Part shown: one piece after another, positions 7,801 through 13,209 of the stretch
Layout: the number at the start of each line of letters is the position of its first letter
How positions within the stretch are numbered: the first letter of the stretch is position 1
Origin: JBGPHT01 sp041484525
GTDB lineage: Bacteria; Acidobacteriota; Terriglobia; Bryobacterales; Bryobacteraceae
Reading direction: 5' to 3'
Assembly: GCA_041484525.1 (NCBI GenBank)
Contig: JBGPHT010000196.1
Coordinates: 1 to 13,209, forward strand
Length of the DNA: 13,209 nt
Program-made: the position numbers and the translations under genes
Notes under the pieces: generated by a model
Database searches by the model: none
The model's input: the letters and a program-made list of their open reading frames with translations, nothing else
Told to the model about the DNA's origin: nothing

Positions 7801-9066
7801 TCATTCCTGGAGGTGAAACGCCTTCCGAATGGCGGCCACGACGTGCGCGCCTTCCGGCTGCCCGGCGTGGTTGCGCAGCTCGGAAATCGGTCCGTGCGCG
7901 ATCTTGTTGATGATGCCGCGCGTCAAGATCTCGATGGCCTGTTCCTGCTCGGGCGAGAACGGCCCGAACCTGCGCCGCACTTTCTCGATCTCGGCGGCAC
8001 GGATCTGCTCGAGCTGCTCCTGCAGGCCCACGATGGTCGGGGTCACCTCCGCCACCTTGAGCCGCGCCATCATGCGGTCGACCTCTTCGACTACCAGTGC
8101 CTCGGCGTGCTGCGCCTCTTTCATCCGCTCCCGCAGGTTGGCGTTGACCACTTCCTGCAGGTCGTCGATGTCGTAGAGGAAGACGTTATCGATCTGGTTC
8201 ACCGAGGGCTCGATGTTGCGCGGCACCGCGATATCGATGAGGAACATCGGCTTGTTGCGGCGCGCCGCGATAACGCGCTGCATCTCGTCCTTGTGCAGGA
8301 TGTAGTGGGGCGCCCCGCTCGACGTAATGACGATATCGACTTCGGGTAGCAGGCTCACGAACCGCGCATATTCGACGGGCGTACCCTGGAAAAGCTTCGC
8401 CATTTCTACGGCGCGCTCGTGCGTCCGGTTGGTGACGAAGACGTGCGAAGCACCCGAGCTCCGCAGGTGGCGCGCTGCCAGCTCCGACATCTTGCCGGCG
8501 CCCACGATCATCACGGTGCGGTTCGCCAGCGAGCCGAAGATCTTGCGCGAAAGCTCCACCGCCGCGAAGCTGATGGAGACGGCCATCTGGCCGATGCCGG
8601 TATCGGAGCGCACCCGTTTGGCCACGCTGAACGCGCGCGTTAGCAGGCCGTCCAGCCATCCGCAGACGGCGCCGCAATTCTTGGCCGCGGCGTACGCGCT
8701 CTTGAGCTGCCCGAGAATCTGGGGTTCGCCCACCACCATGGAATCCAGGCTGGAGGCCACGCGGAACAAGTGGTGGATGGCTTCGCGGCCCTGGTGCCGG
8801 TAGAGGTGAGGCTCGATGGCCTCCCGGCGCAGCAGTTTCCGCTCCGTTAGGAACGAAACGACAATCGCCTCCGGGTCGGACGCATCATCCGTGGTGACCG
8901 TGATCTCGACGCGATTGCAGGTGGAAAGAATGACAGCTTCGGCCACGCCCTCGCGCGCTTTGAGGTCTGCCAGTGCGGCGGGCAGCGTATCGTCACGGAA
9001 CGCCAGCAATTCCCGTACCGCAACAGGCGCGGTCTTATGGCTGACGCCAGTGATGAGCAGCTTCAT
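7801..9066 (-). CDS. hemA: glutamyl-tRNA reductase
   Basis: A 421-residue NADPH-dependent enzyme that reduces glutamyl-tRNA to glutamate-1-semialdehyde, the committed step of C5-pathway heme synthesis. Seen in order: N-terminal GVSHKTAPVAVRE at 7-19; the nucleophile Cys50 in STCNRVE; HLFRVASSLDSMVVGEPQILGQ (99-120, given in two parts because of length: HLFRVASSLDSM then VVGEPQILGQ); the NADPH-binding MIVGAGKMSELAARHL around 186-201 followed by NRT at 213-215; IDIAVPRNIEP; and a C-terminal helical dimerisation region. ATG at 9064-9066 overlaps the stop of the upstream membrane-protein gene (ATGA) and has no Shine-Dalgarno, indicating translational coupling. The long upstream open frame to 9279 is a shadow. 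It is the likely control point of the operon. Confidence 0.97.
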   Translation of the reverse strand: MKLLITGVSHKTAPVAVRELLAFRDDTLPAALADLKAREGVAEAVILSTCNRVEITVTTDDASDPEAIVVSFLTERKLLRREAIEPHLYRHQGREAIHHLFRVASSLDSMVVGEPQILGQLKSAYAAAKNCGAVCGWLDGLLTRAFSVAKRVRSDTGIGQMAVSISFAAVELSRKIFGSLANRTVMIVGAGKMSELAARHLRSSGASHVFVTNRTHERAVEMAKLFQGTPVEYARFVSLLPEVDIVITSSGAPHYILHKDEMQRVIAARRNKPMFLIDIAVPRNIEPSVNQIDNVFLYDIDDLQEVVNANLRERMKEAQHAEALVVEEVDRMMARLKVAEVTPTIVGLQEQLEQIRAAEIEKVRRRFGPFSPEQEQAIEILTRGIINKIAHGPISELRNHAGQPEGAHVVAAIRKAFHLQE

Positions 9067-9884
9067 TGTTTCAACAGCAGATTGCCGAGCCGCGCGTGCA
9101 CCACCCAGGTGAGGGCGGAGAAACCAAGCACGGTGACGGTCATGATAGCGGCTTTGCGCCCGCGCCATCCCGCGGTAGTCCGCAGAAACACCAGGGCCAG
9201 GTAGATGCCCCAGGTAAAAAACGAGATGGCGATCTTCGGCTGGCTGATCCAGCCGGTTCTTAGTTCGATGAAGGCCCACGTGCTGCCGGCGACCACTGCC
9301 AGCGTCATGAGCACGAAGCCGATTGCCATCGATTTCGAGATAAGGTCGTCCAGCGTGCCCAATGCAGGTAGCCGGTAATAGAAGGCGCGCGGCTTTTTCG
9401 TTTTGAGCTCGCGCTCCTGGAAAAGATAAATAACCGAAGCGACAGTGGCGAAGAGTAGGGCGGCAATACCGAGCAGCACCAGAACGATATGCACCGTGAG
9501 CCAGGCATCGCGCACCACCCGGCTCGGCCAGGCACTGACCGGGTTGCCGAGCGTGGACACCAGCACCATCACGAACACGAGGGGGAAAATGAACACGCTG
9601 AGGCTGTTCATTTTATAGCGCCACTGCACGAACATGTAGACGACGACGATCAGGAACGCGCACATCGAGAGCGTCTCGTAAATATTCGTGATGGGACAGC
9701 GGTTGTTGACCAGCCCCTCTTCGATGATGGAAACGAAATGGAAAACCGAGCCCAGGACGAACGCGCCCATGGCCACGCGGAAGAGTTGCTCCCTCCGGCG
9801 GACCAGGGTAAGGATGGCGTGCAGCAGGCCGAGCGAGTATAGCGCAGCGGCCACGCGTAGCCAGATAACGCTCATTTCCGCCAT
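9063..9884 (-). CDS. hemX: HemX/CcsA-like cytochrome c assembly family membrane protein
   Basis: A 273-residue integral membrane protein with about eight hydrophobic helices, matching the cytochrome c assembly family (CcsA, HemX, YpjD). Features: FHFVSIIEEG and PITNIYETLSM at 48-73, TVHIVLVLLG at 130-139, and GWRGRKA at 239-245. Possible heme-ligand histidines are His49, His132 and His263. The tryptophan-rich WWD segment of true CcsA heme lyases is degenerate: GWISQPKIAISFFTW at 211-225 lacks the WDPKE core. No ccsB/resB partner is adjacent, and the gene overlaps hemA by four bases. HemX, which affects the amount of glutamyl-tRNA reductase in Bacillus, is therefore a better reading than heme lyase. 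The symbol rests on context. The start is 9884 or the next Met at 9875; neither has a clear Shine-Dalgarno. Confidence 0.85.
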   Translation of the reverse strand: MAEMSVIWLRVAAALYSLGLLHAILTLVRRREQLFRVAMGAFVLGSVFHFVSIIEEGLVNNRCPITNIYETLSMCAFLIVVVYMFVQWRYKMNSLSVFIFPLVFVMVLVSTLGNPVSAWPSRVVRDAWLTVHIVLVLLGIAALLFATVASVIYLFQERELKTKKPRAFYYRLPALGTLDDLISKSMAIGFVLMTLAVVAGSTWAFIELRTGWISQPKIAISFFTWGIYLALVFLRTTAGWRGRKAAIMTVTVLGFSALTWVVHARLGNLLLKQ

Positions 9885-9917
9885 GGGTGGGTGGGCTCTG
9901 TAAATCCTCTAAGGCCA

Positions 9918-9923
9918 ATTATA
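9918..9923 (-). promoter_or_regulatory. -10 box of the hem operon promoter
   Basis: Read on the minus strand it is a perfect TATAAT. A start point about seven bases on would give a leader of roughly 25 bases before the ATG at 9884. No consensus -35 is seen at 16-18 bases; that place is taken by one arm of the inverted repeat at 9941-9959. Confidence 0.5.
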
Positions 9924-9940
9924 ACCGGGGCGCGCGCCAA

Positions 9941-9959
9941 GTATCCGGCGTGGGGATAC
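9941..9959. promoter_or_regulatory. inverted repeat centred between the divergent promoters
   Basis: GTATCC (9941-9946) and GGATAC (9954-9959) are perfect inverted 6-base arms separated by 7 bases. The repeat covers the expected -35 zones of both the hem operon and mtaB promoters, neither of which has a consensus -35. It could be an operator or an activator site. Function is inferred from position only. Confidence 0.4.
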
Positions 9960-9965
9960 GCCACC

Positions 9966-9971
9966 TATAAT
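9966..9971 (+). promoter_or_regulatory. -10 box of the mtaB promoter
   Basis: A perfect TATAAT ends eight bases before the GTG start of mtaB at 9980. Transcription would begin at or within a couple of bases of the start codon, suggesting a leaderless mRNA. No good -35 is visible. Confidence 0.5.
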
Positions 9972-9979
9972 TAAGGCAC

Positions 9980-11314
9980 GTGGACAAGTTCTTCGTTCAG
10001 AATTTCGGGTGCAGAGCCACACAAGCCGACGGCGCCGCGCTCGAATCGCTGCTGGCCGCCAAGGGTCTCGACGCCATTGGCGAGCGCGCCGCGGCGGATC
10101 TGGTTGTGCTCAACACATGCACGGTCACTGCCTCCGCCGACGACGATGTGCGGCAGACCATTCGCCGCGTTCATCGCGAGAATCCGGCCGCCCGCATTCT
10201 GGTGACGGGCTGCTACGCGCAGCGGGCGCCCCAGGAACTGGCCGCACTGCCTGGCGTCGAGTGGGTGGTGGGGAATTCCCACAAGACGCAGATCGCTGAC
10301 CTGGTGACGCTGGGAGGTGACGCGGGCACGCCCTACCACGGCAACATCCACGTCGGCGACATCTTCGCCCAGCACGACTTTCTTTCGGCGCCGGTGGAAG
10401 ATGCCGCGGGCGACCGTACGCGCCCCAATCTCAAGATCCAGGACGGCTGCAACAACCGCTGCTCGTTCTGCATCATTCCCTTCGTACGCGGGCGCAGCCG
10501 CAGTGCGCCGGCCGATCGCGTCGTCGAGCAGGTGCGCGGACTGGCGCGGCGGTACCGCGAGATCGTACTCAGCGGCATCAACCTCGGACGATGGGGCAGG
10601 GAACCGGGAAGCAGCATGCGGCTGGCAGGCCTGATCCGGCGGCTGCTGGCCGAAACCGAAGTCGAACGGCTGCGGCTAAGCTCCGTCGAGCCGATGGATT
10701 TCTCCGACGACCTGCTGGGACTCATGGCTTCTTCGAGCCGCATCGCCAAGCACGTGCACGCGCCGCTGCAGTCGGGCTCGGACCGCATCCTGCGCCGGAT
10801 GCGCCGTAAATATCGCCCGCGGCACTACGCGGACCGCATCCTCAAAGCTCGCGCGTTGATGCCGGACGCGGCAATTGGCGCCGATGTGATGGCGGGATTC
10901 CCGGGCGAGACTGCCGCCGATTTCGAGGAGAGCCGGCGGTTTATCGAGTGCCTGCCATTCACGTATCTGCACGTGTTCACTTACTCGGAGCGGCCGGGCA
11001 CGCCCGCAGCCGAGGACGCCGATCCGGTTCCGATGGGTGTTCGCAGGGAGCGCAGCCGCATCCTGCGGGAGTTGGCGGCGGTTAAGAACTCCGAGTTCCG
11101 CACGCGCATGGTGGGGCGAACGCTGTCCGCCGTCACGCTGAATGAGCCGGGCGCCGCGCTTACAGAAAACTACTTGAAGGTGAAGTTGTCGGCGCCGCGC
11201 GAGTCGAATCGTATTGTAGACTTGCGGATTGGCGGGTTCGCGCAGGGCGTGCTGATCGAAGGTGCGAGCGTCGGCGGCCCTGAAGTATCCTCACTGCTCA
11301 ACGAATTCGAGTAG
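9980..11314 (+). CDS. mtaB: tRNA t6A37 methylthiotransferase MtaB
   Basis: A 444-residue radical-SAM methylthiotransferase that converts t6A37 to ms2t6A37 in ANN-decoding tRNAs. N-terminal cysteines for the auxiliary 4Fe-4S cluster are Cys11 (NFGCRATQADG), Cys47 (NTCTVT) and Cys78 (VTGCYAQ). The radical-SAM cluster motif C-x3-C-x2-C is Cys157, Cys161 and Cys164 in DGCNNRCSFCIIPFVRGRSRS (split here as DGCNNRCSFC and IIPFVRGRSRS). HAPLQSGSDRILRRMRRKY and DVMAGFPGET are further family blocks. A TRAM tRNA-binding domain occupies about residues 375-440. The ENFGCRATQADG-like start, rather than a MiaB or RimO start, favours MtaB. GTG at 9980 is the start because the family begins exactly here; only a weak AAGG lies upstream. 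It is transcribed divergently from the hem operon. Confidence 0.93.
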   Translation: MDKFFVQNFGCRATQADGAALESLLAAKGLDAIGERAAADLVVLNTCTVTASADDDVRQTIRRVHRENPAARILVTGCYAQRAPQELAALPGVEWVVGNSHKTQIADLVTLGGDAGTPYHGNIHVGDIFAQHDFLSAPVEDAAGDRTRPNLKIQDGCNNRCSFCIIPFVRGRSRSAPADRVVEQVRGLARRYREIVLSGINLGRWGREPGSSMRLAGLIRRLLAETEVERLRLSSVEPMDFSDDLLGLMASSSRIAKHVHAPLQSGSDRILRRMRRKYRPRHYADRILKARALMPDAAIGADVMAGFPGETAADFEESRRFIECLPFTYLHVFTYSERPGTPAAEDADPVPMGVRRERSRILRELAAVKNSEFRTRMVGRTLSAVTLNEPGAALTENYLKVKLSAPRESNRIVDLRIGGFAQGVLIEGASVGGPEVSSLLNEFE

Positions 11315-11347
11315 GAAGAGGCGCAGAGAAGGAAATCACCGACTCGA

Positions 11348-11370
11348 ACGAGGCGCAAGCAATACCTCGT
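11348..11370. repeat. short inverted repeat downstream of mtaB
   Basis: ACGAGG (11348-11353) and CCTCGT (11365-11370) are inverted 6-base arms with an 11-base loop. There is no following T-tract, so it is a poor intrinsic terminator. It lies between the mtaB stop and the PHP/ATPase start. The rest of 11315-11412 shows nothing recognisable. Confidence 0.25.
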
Positions 11371-11412
11371 AATGTGGACCAGGGACCTGAAGACCTTGAC
11401 GGAAGCAGGGCA

Positions 11413-13039
11413 ATGAAGACTAAAGCGAATATCATGACGGCACCGCTGTCACAGCGTTTGGATGCCGCCCTGGCGCTTCCCAGCGGCGCGCGTTTCTACC
11501 GCTGTGCCTTACAGGTGAATCCATTCGCCTATTTGAGCCGTCACAATAAGCAAAGCTCTTTCCGGACGGAAGCGGCATACAACGCAGCGATAATTGCGGC
11601 TTGCAATGAGGTCGGAATCGAGGTTATCGGCGTGACCGACCATTACCGCGTGCAGGATTCCGCCAGTTTGGTACAGGCGGCGCGGGCGGCCGGATTGTTC
11701 GCCTTTAGCGGTTTTGAGGCCGTCACGAAAGATGGCGTCCATTTTTTGTGCCTGTTCGATCCCGACAAGGATAGTGTGCTCGAACGGTTTATTGGCGAAT
11801 GCGGGATTCGCGACACCAAGGAAGCCTCACCCACCGGCAGTCTGGATTCAGAAGAGATCCTTACTCACGCAAAAAGCTGGGGATCAGCCTGCGTGGCCGC
11901 CCATGTGATGTCAGACCAGGGTGGCCTTCTCAAGAAACTCTCCGGTCAAACCCGCGTCAATGTGTGGAAGTCGGACCTTCTTCTCGCCTGCGCCATTGCG
12001 GGGCCTGTCGCTGGCGCTCCAGATGGCATTCGGCAAATTCTGGAGAACAAGGGCGGCGAGTATTTTTCGTAGCCGCCCTGTCGCCGTCATAAACGCGTCC
12101 GACATCAATAGCCCGGAAGATCTGAAGAAGGTTGGCGCTTCCTGTTTCATCAAGATGTCGAAGGTGTCAGTCGAGGCTTTGCGGCAGGCTTTTCTTGACC
12201 CAGAGTCCCGCATCCGGCTGAATAGTGATCCGCCGCCAGAGCCGCACGCCGAGTTTCTGGCGATGACCTGGGAAGGCGGATTCCTCGACGGCACGGCCGT
12301 TCATTTCAACGGGAATCTCAATGTCCTGGTTGGCGGCAGGGGGACGGGAAAGTCGACTATAGTCGAGAGCATGCGTTACGCGCTTGGCCTCGATCCGCTA
12401 GGAGAAGAGGCGCGAAAGGCACATGAAGGTGTGATCCGGAACGTACTTCGCTCTGGGACAAAAATCTCGTTGCAGGTGCGCTCTCACAAGCCTTCACAAC
12501 GGCTCTACGTCATCGAACGATCTGTTCCTAACCCTCCCATCGTTAAGCACGAGGCCGGCGAAGTCCTGACGCTCCTGCCGAAAGAGGTAATGCCAGGTGT
12601 CGAGGTTTTTGGGCAGCACGAAATTTCCGAGCTCACGAAGAGTCGGGAGAAGCTCACGTTGCTTCTGGAGCGCTTCGTGGACCACGATCCGAGCGTCTCC
12701 GGGCGAAAAACTAAGCTGAGACTGGAACTGGAACGATCGCGAAGGCGCATTGTCGATGTTCGCCGCGAAATGAAGGCTTTCGACGAGCGGCTTGCGGCGC
12801 TTCCCAGTCTTGAAGAGACCCAGAAGCGCTTTCAGGAGGCCGGGCTCGAAGAACGCCTCAAGGAGAAGAGTCTTCTTATTCGGGAAGAACGTGTGTTTGC
12901 GAATTTCGCTGAGCGAATGGAGCCTCTCGCCGCGCTTCACGATGAATTGTTAGAAGCGCTCCCGCTTGATGTAGCTTTCGTGTCTCCCAAGGGTAAGAAT
13001 ATAGTTGACTCATCAGTCTCAGGGTGCGACTATGAGTGA
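11413..13039 (+). pseudogene. PHP-domain/SMC-like ATPase (TrlF-type), frameshifted and truncated
   Basis: Two reading frames together encode one protein of about 541 residues. Frame one (11413-12072) is a PHP phosphoesterase-like domain; frame two (from 12068) completes it and enters an SMC/RecN-like ATPase. Start: ATG 11413 has GGAAG seven bases upstream; ATG 11434 is an alternative. Dropping one T of the T5 run at 12063-12067 joins ENKGGEYF to RSRPVAVINASD. The Walker A is GGRGTGKST (corrected residues 307-315), followed by FGQHEISEL, a possible Q-loop, and a charged coiled coil at about 430-515. No ABC signature, Walker B or second half is present: similarity stops after FVSPK and the stop comes 14 residues later. 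PHP motifs are partly lost: LQVNP where HxH is expected and ASDIN where SDAH is expected, while TDH, His110 and His164 remain. Such proteins occur in defence islands. Base composition is lower in GC than its neighbours, suggesting transfer. Confidence 0.8.
12063..12067 (+). other. T5 run marking the frameshift inside the PHP/ATPase gene
   Basis: The upstream frame reads tat-ttt-tcg-tag and ends. Removing one T gives tat-ttt-cgt-agc, which continues into the PHP C-terminus and the ATPase. The phase and local context equal those at 174-178. Confidence 0.7.
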
Positions 13040-13209
13040 GCCGCTCCTCTGGAAGCCGGGTCGATTTCGCATTGAGCGGCCTCATACCAATGCTATGCGC
13101 GTTCCTGACTTTGTACTGAAGTGTGCGGCTTTTGTCGTTTCTCTTGCAGAAAGCGATGCGTCGGGGGATGTTTACGACCTTGAAGGTACGGGTTTTTTTG
13201 TTGGCGTCC
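13032..13209 (+). CDS. trypsin-like serine protease, N-terminal part (runs off window)
   Basis: An open frame from ATG 13032 to the window end, 59 codons seen. The protein has a hydrophobic strand (FVLKCAAFVVSLAE, 27-40) followed by a GTGFFVG motif (52-58). This is how trypsin-like (S1/Trypsin_2) domains begin: a first strand, then the GTGF/GSGF turn before the catalytic-His strand. The catalytic triad lies beyond the window, so the call is tentative. An AGGG at 13021-13024, seven bases upstream, supports this start. The start overlaps the end of the broken PHP/ATPase frame by eight bases. The Met at 13095 (MRVPDFVL) is an alternative start that fits the domain border better. Base composition is as GC-poor as in the preceding gene. 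Stand-alone proteases of this type are often found in conflict or defence loci. Confidence 0.6.
   Translation, partial: MSEPLLWKPGRFRIERPHTNAMRVPDFVLKCAAFVVSLAESDASGDVYDLEGTGFFVGV

Noticed and set aside
11921..12062. An independent gene starting at 11921 for the ATPase frame
   Set aside because: The first part of that frame lies under the PHP domain in another phase and matches nothing; meaningful sequence begins only after the T5 run. The ATPase is the continuation of the PHP gene, not a separate gene.
13005..13033. TTGACT with GACTAT 17 bases downstream, as a promoter for the protease gene
   Set aside because: The -35 is good but the -10 is poor and overlaps the ATG at 13032. It would work only if the alternative start at 13095 is used, so I did not list it.

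Overview
The window looks like chromosomal DNA of a high-GC member of the Acidobacteriota, probably of the Solibacter/Bryobacter type. This is an inference from gene style. It has a membrane-anchored winged-helix/TolB-propeller protein next to a secreted VWFA-related protein of the acidobacterial type, an Asp-box propeller protein, and a compact hemX-hemA-hemC-cobA/hemD heme operon beside mtaB. No RNA gene, CRISPR array or replication origin was seen, and no gene-free stretch exceeds about 110 bases.

Layout, left to right. Positions 1-223 hold the 3' end of an ISKra4-like transposase whose last residues are displaced by an extra T. Positions 278-2252 hold a two-gene minus-strand unit: a putatively exported Asp-box propeller protein followed by a small papain-like cysteine protease. 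Diverging from it, 2357-5411 encodes a CadC-like regulator with a TolB-type propeller and, 28 bases later, an exported VWFA-domain protein. That pair converges on the tetrapyrrole operon (9884 down to 5419), where every gene junction overlaps or is one base apart. The operon makes glutamate-1-semialdehyde from glutamyl-tRNA (HemA), hydroxymethylbilane (HemC), then uroporphyrinogen III and precorrin-2 (a CobA-HemD fusion). It is led by a HemX/CcsA-like membrane protein. A 95-base divergent region with two back-to-back perfect TATAAT boxes and an inverted repeat separates it from mtaB, a tRNA methylthiotransferase.

The right end (about 11400 onward) changes character. Base composition is visibly less GC-rich, and a PHP-domain/SMC-like ATPase gene is broken twice: a +1 frameshift in a T5 run, and loss of its C-terminal half at about 12990. 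It is followed, with an 8-base overlap, by the start of an apparent trypsin-like protease that runs off the window. This end is the accessory, defence-island-like part.

The most unusual observation is that the two frameshifts, 12 kb apart in unrelated genes, have the same local context (a T|TTT|TC run in the same phase), and each is repaired by removing one T. The second is that the PHP domain has apparently lost metal ligands at two motifs while keeping the others.
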